From Phosphitispora fastidiosa (lineage in GTDB: Bacteria; Bacillota; Thermincolia; Thermincolales; UBA2595), in the NCBI RefSeq assembly GCF_019008365.1, contig NZ_JAHHUL010000003.1:62001-126000 (forward strand): DNA of 64,000 bases, in the 5' to 3' direction. Positions 42,363 to 52,200 of the stretch are shown piece after piece (positions within the stretch are counted from its first letter, which is position 1; each line of letters starts with the position of its first letter). The notes below the pieces were generated by a model. The model was not told the DNA's origin. It worked only from the letters and a program-made list of their open reading frames with translations, and did not search any database. The position numbers and the translations under genes are program-made.

Positions 42363-45300
42363 CTAACTCTCGTCAACTGAAACGAATTGAACGTTATAGT
42401 AGTTTATAAAATCATTTGTAGTAGGAATGCGGTAGAAAATGGAACCTCTATTATACTGTCTTTCATTAATCCATTCCATAAAGTCTTCTACAGAATCTTC
42501 ATCAAGGCCATTGTAGGTCTTAATAGTCCCATCGGTCATTGTAATGTTTAATATTAAATTAGGCAGCACGAACAGGTCTTCAACATAATCCACCGTAATC
42601 AAGCTGTTATACCCTTCGGTTGACATGTCATCAACCTTCATGGCATTGACAACAGAGAAACTGGTCCCTGCAAGTTGACTGGTTAGGTCCAATTCAGGGA
42701 TGGCTCTTAATTCTTCTGCACTCATCCCCTGCTGGGTAACGGCAATCCAATTGTTTTCAACATCAGCTATTAAATCGGCACTAACAGTTGTCCACTGATT
42801 GTCCTTATAGGAGTAGTAAACTGGATTTGTTGGGTCTTTAACAATGAAATAGTGCATTTCAGCAGCTTTGGGCTGAATTTCTACCGGGTAAATCCTTCTG
42901 ATTTTCCTCCAATTAGATGCATCAAAAGACTGACTTTTTGTGGTATATAAAGCCTTTTCCAGTGATATATCACCTGAATAGCTGTCACCGCCATTGAGTG
43001 TTACTGTTATGCTTTTTAGAGATGGACTAATATAGGGGTCCACTGAAGCAAAGTATACTGCTGTATCAAAATACAGTACCTCACGTCCGCCGGCATAGAG
43101 GGGCGCAAAATCACTTTCATCCATGGCATTGACCTCGTCTATGGTCATTCCATGTTGTTGGAAGTCTTCGTCTAAAGGAGTAGCGCCTGTTTTGACAACT
43201 GCCCATGTCCCTTCTTTGTATGTATGCCATGAATTCTTGCCGTCAAAGGAGAATAAGTAACGCTCAGGTCGTTTCACACCATTGAAATAGTAGGTTGAGA
43301 GACCATTAACAGCAATATAGGCCATTTTGGTGCCTGTATCATTCACACTAAATTGATAGCTATCTTCAGCATCAGTAGGGCGGATGTCTTTTAATGTATC
43401 TGTTTCGGTATCGTAAAGGTGATATTGATCATTTCCATCATTAAGAATTAATTTATTGCCATCAGTGACTTTGATAATATTTGAGTTGTTATTTACATCA
43501 AGTTTCCTGGAGGTTTCTGATGAAACCTGATAACTATACAGGTCTCCATAAACTTTCGTGAAAACTAAAGATCCATCCGAATTTGACCACAGCCCTTGGA
43601 CAGTATCCTTTGCAGTCATTAACTCAGAACTCTGCCAGCCTGTTGGAGTTTTTACTACTTGGAATAGCTTGTCTGCATTGGTATAGAATATCTGGTTTCC
43701 TATTCTGGAACTGTCAAGATGACTAGCTGTTGAACTGATCAATAACTCACCAGGTGATGTTGTTGAGTACAGATATATATTGCCTTCACCGTGATAACAA
43801 ACGGAACCATCATTTTGAACTGAATAATCTGCAACACCTGTCTTAACAAGAGTCGTTTGTTTGGAAATGTCATCATAAACGTATAAATCATTTGATGCAG
43901 TTTTAAAAGCAACTTTATTCCCTGTTAAATCTGTTTTAATGGACACAGGTACATAACTGGATAGTTCCTTTTTTTCCCCGGTTCTTAGATCAACTAAATA
44001 TAACTTATTTCCAGCATCGGGGTTTGCATAAAAGATTCTGTTTCCGTCTCCTGACAGGGTAACTACTGTAGGTTTAGCAGTAGAGTATGTTCTTGTGACT
44101 GGAAGAGAGCTTATTGTTCCTGAATTGTCAATATATGATGAGTCAATGGAAACCTTTGACATTTTACCTATTGGTAAGACGGAGAGACAATCTCCAGTTA
44201 TTGTTAAGTCTTGCAACTGAGAGGTAATAAAAGGGTCATTAGATGTCAAAGTTACTTTATATTTCAAAACTGCGCTTGATAAATCCGTTTCTGCAGAAAC
44301 ATCTGGGATGAAGCCACCATTTGAAACTGCTTTCCATCCTTGCCAGCTAACCCCTTCGTCTAAAGAAACGTTGGTTTCTACTGATAATCCGGTATTTGCA
44401 GGAACAATGGAAGTCCAGCTAATGATTAAGTTGGTAGGATTTTGAATAGTTGATAAGTCTACTGTTGCTTCATAGTATCCTCTGGTATGGTTTAGAGCAA
44501 AGAAAGAGCTTGTTTGAGGGCTTGTAAACCGAAACGTGGCAGTTCCATCTATCTGCCCCCATGAGTTGCTTCCCCAAGCCCACACTGTACCATCAGATTT
44601 TATAGCCATTGAATGCTTTTCCCCAGCAGCAATCGAGACTACATCGGTTAGACCGATTACCTGTCCTGGGGTGGGCTTGGTTGTAGTAGTACCATCTCCT
44701 AATTGCCCATCCATGTTGTCTCCGCAGGTCCATACTGTACCGTCAGATTTAAGTGCCATTGAATGACGCGCCCCAGCAGCAATAGAAATCACATCCGTTA
44801 GACCGCTTACCTGAAGAGGGGTGTACCATACAATTGTACCAGTTACATATCCTAACTGGGCACAACTATTATACCCCCACCCCCAAACTGTCCAATCAGA
44901 TTTAAGTGCCATTGAATATTGGAACCCAGCAGCAATTGAGACTACTTCGGTTAGACCGCTTACCTGAACTGGGGTGTAACTGTCTGTAGAAGTACCATCT
45001 CCTAACTGGCCAAAATTGTTTTTCCCCCATGCCCACACTGTACCATCAGATTTTAATGCTATGGAATGATCATTTCCAGCGGAAACAGAAACTACATCGA
45101 TCAGACCGCTTACCTGTACCGGAGTGTATCTGTGTGTAGTAGTGCCATCTCCTAACTGTCCATTACTATTATAGCCCCAAGCCCACACTGTACCGTCAGA
45201 TTTTAATGCTACAGAATGCATAGATCCAGCAGCGATAGTAACTACATCGGTCAGACCGCTTACCTGTACCGGAGTGTACCTGTGTGTAGTAGTACCATCT

Positions 45301-46328
45301 CCTAACCGGCCAGCATAATTACATCCCCAAGCCCACACTGTACCATCAGATTTTAATGCTATGGAATAATCATATCCAACGGAAACTGAAACTATATCGG
45401 TCAAACCGCTTACTTGTACTGGGGTGGCTCTGTATGTAGAAGTGCCATCTCCTAACTGGCCATACTCGTTCATACCACTTGCCCATGCTGTACTGTCAGG
45501 CCCTATTAAAAGTGAATGTTTTAGTCCCCCATCAATTATAACTTTTTTATTTAACTCTACTGCCCCATCATTGGTGGGAATTACACTGCTTAAAATACCC
45601 TGTTGAAAATCCGATTTAGTTGTGTCCTCTTTGAGGATGTTATTCTGTGTTACCATAATGGTAGGGTTTGTATTATATGTATTTGGTAAAAAATCTGGCT
45701 CGGTTGGATTTGAATTAAATCGTAACCCTCCATTAAGATAAACAGTCTGAGAATTAGCCATTTTGGGGATATCTGATAAATAAGTTGGAGAATAGACAGA
45801 TGTTAATTCATCAAAGTACCAGGTTGAAGCTTCGTTACAATGAACTTGGATACTATTTACCTCAGATATCTGGGGATCCAATGCAGCCAAATCCAACGTT
45901 AATGAATTCCATTGCCCACTGTTTAGGTCTTGTCCGACATAAAATTTGCCATCCTTATTTGAATCATTTTTTACCTGAGAGTCATCTGCCCAAAATTCTA
46001 TCCATTGTGCACCGGCCACTGGCTTAACCCACAAGTTAATTTTGCTATATCTGTTTACAGCACATGAAGCGGAGGCAGCAGCTAAAGTGAAATCCACATA
46101 ATCTTTAGTGCTATCAACACCACACTGAATTTTCACAGCATAATTTTCGCTAATTCTGTCTTGGACCAATGACTTGGTCCCTGAAGTAATATTGGCTATA
46201 CCATCTGTGTTTTCCATTTCATCATAAAACGGTAAATTTTGCTGTACTTCAGCTGCCTGAACTATATTAGGAAACAGAGACAAAATCATCATCAAACACA
46301 AAATAAGAGAAATTTTTTTCTTATACAT
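42363..46328 (-). CDS. Large secreted RCC1-repeat / beta-propeller protein
   Basis: 1321 aa, ATG after TTGGAGGTA, with signal peptide (ISLILCLMMILSLFPNIVQA). Domain order: a carbohydrate-binding-like beta-sandwich (~35-180; GQDLNSGQWNSLTLDLAAL), seven RCC1 blades (~265-620; units like SIALKSDGTVWAWGYNSNGQLGDGT), a discoidin-like linker (~640-720), a second TolB/WD-type propeller (~750-1030), and a C-terminal region with two copies of a ~100-residue module (WAVVKTGATPLDEDFQQHGMTIDEVNAM and WIAVTQQGMSAEELRAI). First gene of the operon that ends with the RHS protein and the small membrane protein. Probably an extracellular binding scaffold; partner unknown. Confidence 0.88.
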   Translation of the reverse strand: MYKKKISLILCLMMILSLFPNIVQAAEVQQNLPFYDEMENTDGIANITSGTKSLVQDRISENYAVKIQCGVDSTKDYVDFTLAAASASCAVNRYSKINLWVKPVAGAQWIEFWADDSQVKNDSNKDGKFYVGQDLNSGQWNSLTLDLAALDPQISEVNSIQVHCNEASTWYFDELTSVYSPTYLSDIPKMANSQTVYLNGGLRFNSNPTEPDFLPNTYNTNPTIMVTQNNILKEDTTKSDFQQGILSSVIPTNDGAVELNKKVIIDGGLKHSLLIGPDSTAWASGMNEYGQLGDGTSTYRATPVQVSGLTDIVSVSVGYDYSIALKSDGTVWAWGCNYAGRLGDGTTTHRYTPVQVSGLTDVVTIAAGSMHSVALKSDGTVWAWGYNSNGQLGDGTTTHRYTPVQVSGLIDVVSVSAGNDHSIALKSDGTVWAWGKNNFGQLGDGTSTDSYTPVQVSGLTEVVSIAAGFQYSMALKSDWTVWGWGYNSCAQLGYVTGTIVWYTPLQVSGLTDVISIAAGARHSMALKSDGTVWTCGDNMDGQLGDGTTTTKPTPGQVIGLTDVVSIAAGEKHSMAIKSDGTVWAWGSNSWGQIDGTATFRFTSPQTSSFFALNHTRGYYEATVDLSTIQNPTNLIISWTSIVPANTGLSVETNVSLDEGVSWQGWKAVSNGGFIPDVSAETDLSSAVLKYKVTLTSNDPFITSQLQDLTITGDCLSVLPIGKMSKVSIDSSYIDNSGTISSLPVTRTYSTAKPTVVTLSGDGNRIFYANPDAGNKLYLVDLRTGEKKELSSYVPVSIKTDLTGNKVAFKTASNDLYVYDDISKQTTLVKTGVADYSVQNDGSVCYHGEGNIYLYSTTSPGELLISSTASHLDSSRIGNQIFYTNADKLFQVVKTPTGWQSSELMTAKDTVQGLWSNSDGSLVFTKVYGDLYSYQVSSETSRKLDVNNNSNIIKVTDGNKLILNDGNDQYHLYDTETDTLKDIRPTDAEDSYQFSVNDTGTKMAYIAVNGLSTYYFNGVKRPERYLFSFDGKNSWHTYKEGTWAVVKTGATPLDEDFQQHGMTIDEVNAMDESDFAPLYAGGREVLYFDTAVYFASVDPYISPSLKSITVTLNGGDSYSGDISLEKALYTTKSQSFDASNWRKIRRIYPVEIQPKAAEMHYFIVKDPTNPVYYSYKDNQWTTVSADLIADVENNWIAVTQQGMSAEELRAIPELDLTSQLAGTSFSVVNAMKVDDMSTEGYNSLITVDYVEDLFVLPNLILNITMTDGTIKTYNGLDEDSVEDFMEWINERQYNRGSIFYRIPTTNDFINYYNVQFVSVDES

Positions 46329-47094
46329 TTAATTACCTCCAATAATTTTTACTTTAAAAAAATTTTTGAGACTACGATGCTTTCAGAACGAGCTTATAAC
46401 ATTTAGCAGCGAAAACTGGAGACTCTTTCCGGCAACACCTAGGTCCAACAGAAAAAACAATGACACAGGGCTGAACCAATTGTAGGCCTTTCCACTCCAC
46501 CTCCTATTCACATTAAATCACCCAAAAAATACCCTTTTTTCAATTAAAAGCAGATTACCCCATTTTTTACAAATGACTTTTGTTCCTACTATTGTATAAC
46601 ATCAAACCTGCTAACAATGTCGAAATAGCAGGACTAGGGGTATGCAAATGCGGTCGAATTTGTCATCTTAATGTAAAGATTTCAAACTGGACAATCTCCT
46701 CATTTCCTGAAATGCGGTTTTTGGGGTACAAAATACGGTCTTAGGGGTTTAAAATACAAAAAAAACCACGAAATTAATCGCAGTCTTTTTGAGTATCAGC
46801 AAAAATTTTTTACTTTTCTTAGCTTGCCCTTATCAAGTTGAAGCATTTTAATTTTGTGGACGAAATTATTTCACCCGATTCTTGTCAAAATTTAGATTCT
46901 TTACATAACCTGCCTCGTCATGGGAAGTATCCCGTAGATATTTTCCAGAATTGTTTATAAGATCCCAATATTTTTGTAACGGTAGCGGCACGTTCAGCCT
47001 TTGCTCTTTGTCCATGTTTCTCATTTTAAAAAAATAACCTGCTTTTCATCTACTACTTTCTAGATATTCTTGCCATTGGTTGCTGTTACCAGTA
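46329..47094. other. 766-bp non-coding region upstream of the RCC1-RHS operon
   Basis: No gene or known riboswitch recognised. It holds a GC-richer block (46385-46505) with a short ACCTAGGT dyad, and three imperfect copies of a GGGGT-AAAT-C motif (46637-46655, 46723-46740, 46744-46757). It should contain the minus-strand operon promoter, but no clear -35/-10 pair was found. Confidence 0.4.
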
Positions 47095-47216
47095 ACTGAT
47101 TAGCAGGAAATATAAGACATTTTGGAGAAAGCATATATAAACACGAAATATTTTGCATAAGAATGAGGTTTGATGCCCATGGGCTTTTATCAAAGAGGGA
47201 AAAGACTCGTTATTGG
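47095..47216 (+). repeat. Intact copy of the kinase leader (pair of 29837-29970)
   Basis: Leader plus first codons of the hybrid kinase; partner repeat lies 17.3 kb upstream in the same orientation. Confidence 0.75.
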
Positions 47217-50200
47217 TTTCGCCATTGCAGTAATGATTGCCGGAATAAGTTTTGCAGTTATTGCTTTTACAGATACCAACGCGAAGTTTTCGCCCCTTTC
47301 GGCCCGAAACGGAATACTGGACCTGGCCGGATGGGATCCCGAAAGAGACGGGATTTTGAGCCTGGGTGGGGAATGGGACTTCTATTGGAACAGGTTCCTC
47401 AGCCATGATGAACTTAAGGATTCGGGTCCGGAAGCTGATGTAAAGGCTGAAGTGCCGGGTGTCTGGAACACTTACAAAATCAATGGCAGTAATCTTCCCG
47501 GTTTCGGGTATGCAACCTACCGGCTGAAGGTGATTAACGCAGATACAGATGAAATTATGGCCTTCCGGATACCTTCAGAGTCTACTGCTTATCGGATGTA
47601 CATCAATGACAGGCTGGTTGCCTCTACCGGGAATGCAGCAGCGGACAGGGCTAACTTCAGACCGGAATTGAATCCTCATACGGTTCAGGTTTTACCTCCG
47701 GGAGACCAGTTCGATATTATTGTACAGATGTCAAACTTCGTTTATTCCCGCGGGGGCATGTGGTTTTCAATCGAAATGGGCACATCGGAACAGATTCAGT
47801 TTCTGGACAGGCGGATTATCTACCGTGATATTTTCCTGTTTGGCAGTTTTTTCATTATGGGAATGTACTATTTAAGTATTTTCCTGATGAGACGTGAAGA
47901 CAGGAGCAGCCTGTATTTCGTCCTCATGTGTATTGTTGTCATCGGCAGGACGAGTATACACGGGGACTATGCGGTGTACAGGCTGCTGCCGTTAATTAGC
48001 TACCAGGCCGTAGTTTTTATTAATTATGCCACTTTATACTGGTTTCCCACAGCTTTTCTCTTACTCTTGAGGGAGTTGTTCCCTGAAGAGGTGTCCCAAA
48101 AGGCAGTCAGAGCAGCTGTCATCTATGCGGCAGCAGTGACAATTGCGACGTTGCTGCTCCCTGTCCATATCTATACAAGGTATACCTATTTTGCCTTGGC
48201 AATGCTAACCCTGACATCTGTATATGCCGTTGTTTGTACCTTTATTGCCTTCATGAGGGGAAAACAGAATTCTTCAATAGTGTTATTTGGAGGGCTGGCG
48301 CTGGTCGGCAGTGCCGGTTACGATATCCTGGTTCATTTAAAGTTGATTCCTCAATATGTTGGCGAATTATCAAATTTTGGCTTTTTTGTGCTTCTCTTTC
48401 TACAGTCTTTTGTCCTTGCCAGGAGGTTTTCACAGGCCTTCAAAAATGTGAACGAGCTGTCCGGTGAACTGCTCAGGATGGATAAGCTCAAAGATGAGTT
48501 TCTTGCCAATACATCACATGAACTGCGGACCCCGCTCAATGGTATCCTTGGCATAGCTGAGGCCATGCTCAGGGGTAGTGAAGGGGATCTGAATGAAGAG
48601 CAGAGACAGAATTTATCCATTGTGGCGGTGAGTACCAGGAGGCTGGCCAACCTGGTTAATGATATCCTCGATTATTCCAGGCTGAAGCACCGTGATATCA
48701 AGCTCAGCCTAAAGCCCCTGCGGGTAGAAGCTGTCATTGAGACAACATTAAATGTTTTCCGGCAGTTGACTGACCGGCAGCAGGTGGAAATATCCAGTGT
48801 CATTCCGGGCGGACTTCCCCCGGTCATGGCTGATGAAAACCGGCTGGCACAAATCATGTACAATCTGGTAGGCAATGCGGTGAAATTTACCAGACAGGGA
48901 TATATCAGGGTTACGGTAAAAGAATCGGGTGAAATGCTGGAAGTCTGTGTGGAGGATACCGGTTCGGGCATCCCTGAAGAAAAATTTGACGATATATTCA
49001 AGTCCTTTGAACAGGTAGACACATCTATTACCCGCGAATACGGCGGAACCGGACTGGGCCTCCCGATCACAAAATTTTTGGTGGAATCACATGGGGGCAG
49101 TATATGGGTGGCATCAGAGGTGGGTAAAGGCTCAAAGTTTACTTTTACCCTCCCGACGGCAGAAGAACAGGCCGCAGAAAATGAAACAGACGTTCCGGTC
49201 TACGAGCCTGTCGCCGCTGCCCGGCAATCCCTGTCCTTCAGGATAGCAGGAGCAGGAGCCCATGTTTTGGTGGTTGATGACGAGATAGTTAACCTACAGT
49301 CGGCTGCAGCCATTCTAAAAACAGAGGGATACTCTGTTACAGCGGTGGACAGTGGCCAGGCAGCATTGGAAGAGGTCAGGAAGCAAAAAGATATTTCTCT
49401 AGTGGTATTGGATGTGATGATGCCGGAGATGTCCGGTTATGAAGTCTGCCGGAAAATAAGGGATAATAGGTCCCACTATGACCTGCCGGTTCTGATGCTG
49501 ACAGCCAAAACCAATACTGAAGATATTGTAAGGGGCTTTGAAGCAGGGGCCAATGATTACCTGCCAAAGCCGGTGGAGGTCGAAGAGCTGCTGGCCAGGG
49601 CGAAGACACTGGTGAACCTGAAGGACTCGGTAGATAAGGCAAAAGCGGCTGAAGTGGCCTTTCTGCAGGCCCAAATCAAACCTCATTTTCTCTTTAATGT
49701 CCTGAATACCATATCGTCATTTTGTGATACCGACCCGGAACGCGCAGGTAAACTAATCAATGACCTGGCCAACTACCTCAGGCACAGCTTTGATTTTAAA
49801 AATCTCGACTTGTTTGTCCCCCTCAACACAGAAATCAGCCTAATTAAGTCTTTTCTGGCAATAGAGAAGGCTCGGTTCGGTGATGAAATGAAGGTGGAAT
49901 TTGTTTTGGATGACAGTATACAAATAGATATACCTCCTTTGTCCATACAGCCCCTGGTTGAAAATGCCATCATGCACGGCCTGAGGAAAAAACCGGGAGG
50001 GGGCACTGTCACCATATCGGTCGGCAAGGCCCCGGACGGAGTGCAGGTAACCGTCAGCGATAATGGGCCGGGGATTCCTGCTGATAAGCTGGACAAAATT
50101 TTGACAGACGAAAATTTAAGCGGTGTTGGCCTGAAAAACATTCGTTTCCGGCTGAAGAAGATTTACGGAACAGGCCTGGTAATAGAAAGTGAAACCGGTA

Positions 50201-50244
50201 AAGGAACACAAGTTTCATTTACTGTGCCTATTGGAGGTGTTTAA
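47173..50244 (+). CDS. Hybrid sensor kinase with two kinase cores (7TMR-DISM, HisKA, REC, LytS-type)
   Basis: About 1023 aa from the ATG at 47173 (the ATG at 47179 is equally possible; GAGG at 47165-47168). Order: one TM helix, an extracellular galactose-binding-like 7TMR-DISM-extracellular domain (~60-205; [17 protein letters not shown]), seven TM helices (~215-405), HisKA with the His in [13 protein letters not shown] (~residue 449), HATPase_c ([22 protein letters not shown]), a receiver (VLVVDDE...; Asp in VVLDVMMPE, ~746), then a LytS/His_kinase core with [14 protein letters not shown] (~835) and a second HATPase_c ([15 protein letters not shown]). Two phospho-His sites and one Asp suggest an internal relay. 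Partner regulator follows after 2 bp. Confidence 0.93.
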   Translation: MPMGFYQRGKRLVIGFAIAVMIAGISFAVIAFTDTNAKFSPLSARNGILDLAGWDPERDGILSLGGEWDFYWNRFLSHDELKDSGPEADVKAEVPGVWNTYKINGSNLPGFGYATYRLKVINADTDEIMAFRIPSESTAYRMYINDRLVASTGNAAADRANFRPELNPHTVQVLPPGDQFDIIVQMSNFVYSRGGMWFSIEMGTSEQIQFLDRRIIYRDIFLFGSFFIMGMYYLSIFLMRREDRSSLYFVLMCIVVIGRTSIHGDYAVYRLLPLISYQAVVFINYATLYWFPTAFLLLLRELFPEEVSQKAVRAAVIYAAAVTIATLLLPVHIYTRYTYFALAMLTLTSVYAVVCTFIAFMRGKQNSSIVLFGGLALVGSAGYDILVHLKLIPQYVGELSNFGFFVLLFLQSFVLARRFSQAFKNVNELSGELLRMDKLKDEFLANTSHELRTPLNGILGIAEAMLRGSEGDLNEEQRQNLSIVAVSTRRLANLVNDILDYSRLKHRDIKLSLKPLRVEAVIETTLNVFRQLTDRQQVEISSVIPGGLPPVMADENRLAQIMYNLVGNAVKFTRQGYIRVTVKESGEMLEVCVEDTGSGIPEEKFDDIFKSFEQVDTSITREYGGTGLGLPITKFLVESHGGSIWVASEVGKGSKFTFTLPTAEEQAAENETDVPVYEPVAAARQSLSFRIAGAGAHVLVVDDEIVNLQSAAAILKTEGYSVTAVDSGQAALEEVRKQKDISLVVLDVMMPEMSGYEVCRKIRDNRSHYDLPVLMLTAKTNTEDIVRGFEAGANDYLPKPVEVEELLARAKTLVNLKDSVDKAKAAEVAFLQAQIKPHFLFNVLNTISSFCDTDPERAGKLINDLANYLRHSFDFKNLDLFVPLNTEISLIKSFLAIEKARFGDEMKVEFVLDDSIQIDIPPLSIQPLVENAIMHGLRKKPGGGTVTISVGKAPDGVQVTVSDNGPGIPADKLDKILTDENLSGVGLKNIRFRLKKIYGTGLVIESETGKGTQVSFTVPIGGV

Positions 50245-50246
50245 TC

Positions 50247-51341
50247 TTGATTCGGGCAATAATCGTTGAAGATGAACGTCCTTCAGCTGATAAGATGGAG
50301 AAGCTGCTGAGAGATAGCGGGATTGTGGAGATAACAGGGAAGTTTACAAATCCGGTGGAAGCGCTGGAATTTATAAAGAAGGTTAAGATAGATGCAGCTT
50401 TTCTTGATATTGAGATGCCGGAGCTGGACGGTTTCCAACTCGCTAACCATATACTTGACCTGCAGAGCTGGGCCGCAGTAGTATTTGTGACCGCTTATAA
50501 CGGATATGCAGTAGAGGCCTTCCATTTAAATGCGCTGGATTATCTGATGAAACCTGTGGATAAAGACAGGCTTCAGGAAACCCTGGACAGGATCATTCAG
50601 GAGAAAGAGATCCAAATGAATCCTTCCCAGATGCAGGTGCGCTGTTTTGGCAGGTTCAAGGTAATCATCCGGTCCAGTGAGGTAAAATTCCGTACCGGTA
50701 AGGCGGAGGAATTACTTGCCTACTTTATTGACTGTAAAGGCAGGGAAGTCAGCCGAAATGAAATTATTGACCGTTTATGGCCGGACTATGACGGTGACAG
50801 GGCTGTCACCCATTTTAATACCACCCTGCACTATGTCAGGAAAGCCCTGTTGCGCAATGGTATTCAGGTTAGTATTGAGCATTTAAGGGGTTCATACCGG
50901 CTTGATACCAGCTCAATTGATTGTGACGGCCACAGGTTCCTGACGCGGGTGTCTGCTGCGGATAAGATCAGTGATATTACCATTTCGGAATATGAAGAGA
51001 CTGCTGCCCTTTACACAGGGGATTATCTGGGGGACAATGAATTTCAATGGGCGGAAAGAAACAAGATGCTGTACAGGGAAAAGTATATCCGGCTAATTAT
51101 AAAGATGGCTGATTATTATAAAACGGCCGGAAATTACAGCAGGCTGGTTGAACTGTTGAAAACCGGCCTGACCCATGAATCACTGCACAGTATTTTGAAT
51201 TACAGGCTCATTGAGGCATTACTGGCGGTAAAAGATACAATTGCCGCAGTCCAATATTATGATATATATAAGAGAGGCTTAAAGAATGATCTGGGTCTTG
51301 AACCTGAGGCAAAGTTCAAGAAGCTGATGAGGCAGAATTAA
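50247..51341 (+). CDS. SARP-like response regulator (receiver, winged helix, BTAD)
   Basis: 364 aa from a TTG at 50247 with TTGGAGGTG upstream. Receiver ~1-120: acidic pair EDE at 8-10, D54 in AFLDIEMPELDG, Lys in YLMKPVDK. A winged-helix DNA-binding domain follows (~130-225; VRCFGRFKVIIRSSEVKFRTGKAEELLAYFIDCKGREVSRNEIIDRLWPD), then a BTAD helical domain (~250-360; ISEYEETAALYTGDYLGDNEFQWAERN). This is the DnrI/SARP layout fused to a receiver, common with 7TMR-DISM kinases in Firmicutes. Operon with the kinase. Its receiver is the nearest recognisable relative of the two degenerate receivers in the window. Confidence 0.93.
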   Translation: MIRAIIVEDERPSADKMEKLLRDSGIVEITGKFTNPVEALEFIKKVKIDAAFLDIEMPELDGFQLANHILDLQSWAAVVFVTAYNGYAVEAFHLNALDYLMKPVDKDRLQETLDRIIQEKEIQMNPSQMQVRCFGRFKVIIRSSEVKFRTGKAEELLAYFIDCKGREVSRNEIIDRLWPDYDGDRAVTHFNTTLHYVRKALLRNGIQVSIEHLRGSYRLDTSSIDCDGHRFLTRVSAADKISDITISEYEETAALYTGDYLGDNEFQWAERNKMLYREKYIRLIIKMADYYKTAGNYSRLVELLKTGLTHESLHSILNYRLIEALLAVKDTIAAVQYYDIYKRGLKNDLGLEPEAKFKKLMRQN

Positions 51342-51356
51342 ATTTCCCCCTTTTCT

Positions 51357-51674
51357 TTATTTCTGCGAATCTTTCAAAAGGTGAGAGTAATTCCTGGCAC
51401 CGTGTAAAATACGATAGACAATGACCTTGCTGTCTATTATGCGATAGAAGGCTATATAAGGATCAACAATGACCATTCTAAAATTGAAATTTTTTAGAGG
51501 ACGATCGAATAGCGGTGCACCAGAATGCGGATAACTCTCAAGACGATGTAAGGACTGTATGATACTTTCGAGTATTCCGTCAGCCGCCTGGGGATTTTCT
51601 GCCATTATATAGTCGAATATTTCATCCAAGTCTGAATAAGCGGCAGGTAATAACTCAACGTTATATCGTTCCAT
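51357..51674 (-). CDS. ParE/RelE-family toxin
   Basis: 105 aa. Family pattern YNVELLPAAYSDLDEIFDYIMAENPQAADGILESI, central RLESYPHSGAPL, then FRMVIVDPYIAFYRIIDSKVIVYRILHGARNY, characteristic of the ParE branch. Overlaps the antitoxin gene by 14 bp, downstream of it on the minus strand. Converges on the SARP-like regulator gene with 15 bp between stops. Confidence 0.9.
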   Translation of the reverse strand: MERYNVELLPAAYSDLDEIFDYIMAENPQAADGILESIIQSLHRLESYPHSGAPLFDRPLKNFNFRMVIVDPYIAFYRIIDSKVIVYRILHGARNYSHLLKDSQK

Positions 51675-51930
51675 TAATTTTTTCCTTCAGCCGCTTGTGA
51701 GATTCGTTAAGTGAAATTGTCGGTTCGCCTGAAAGACGTTGTTGTTCAGCAAAAAGAAGTCTTTCACGAAGGTCAAGCATAGCTTCCCGGCGTTCAAAGG
51801 CCTCGATGCTCATAACGACAAGGTCACCCTCGCCATTGCGTGTAATGTATACCGGTTCGGCTTTTTCACGGGCAAGTTGTGCAATGGCATTATAATCATT
51901 CCGTAGTGTAGTGGATGACTTTATAATCAT
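51661..51930 (-). CDS. Phd/YefM-type antitoxin
   Basis: 89 aa, ATG with CGGAGGATATC upstream. Phd/YefM pattern: STTLRNDYNAIAQLAREKAEPVYITRNGEGDLVVMSIEAFERREAML, with a basic and polar C-terminal toxin-binding tail (NESHKRLKEKI). Precedes the toxin, as usual for the type. A minus-strand TATAAT lies ~35-40 bp before the start with TTTATA 17 bp further up. Confidence 0.9.
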   Translation of the reverse strand: MIIKSSTTLRNDYNAIAQLAREKAEPVYITRNGEGDLVVMSIEAFERREAMLDLRERLLFAEQQRLSGEPTISLNESHKRLKEKINGTI

Positions 51931-52090
51931 ATTGATATCCTCCGATCAAATTATTCTACTATTATTATACTATAATTCAGTTAGAATATAAACAGATACT
52001 TTAGAACCTGAGAAGATGGAGAGAATGATAGTTTTAAAAGAGTTTACCCAAAAATCGCAGGCGCCGAAAAAAGTGAATAGGAATAAGACC

Positions 52091-52133
52091 GCCGGTCAGG
52101 TGCGATGTGAATGCCTGAGCGGCTATTTTTTTT
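52091..52133 (+). terminator. Terminator hairpin in the leader of the second degenerate receiver gene
   Basis: GCCGGTCAGG (52091-52100) pairs with CCTGAGCGGC (52114-52123, one mismatch), then TATTTTTTTT. No plus-strand gene precedes it (the TA pair is on the other strand), so it ends a leader or a small RNA, or serves as an attenuator for the gene at 52201. Confidence 0.8.
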
Positions 52134-52200
52134 GCCTTTGTTTAGTGGTGGTTTAGTGAGGCTTTGTATAATGAAACCGGAAGCTAAGAAAAGGAATGAT

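Noticed and set aside
42363-46328. RCC1 repeat DNA as a tandem-repeat or CRISPR-like array
   Set aside because: The periodicity (~160 bp) follows RCC1 blades in frame and units are diverged; it is coding repeat, not an array.
46385-46505. Possible riboswitch on the minus strand before the RCC1 gene
   Set aside because: GC-richer and partly self-complementary, but I could not fit it to c-di-GMP, cobalamin, SAM or other known aptamer motifs.
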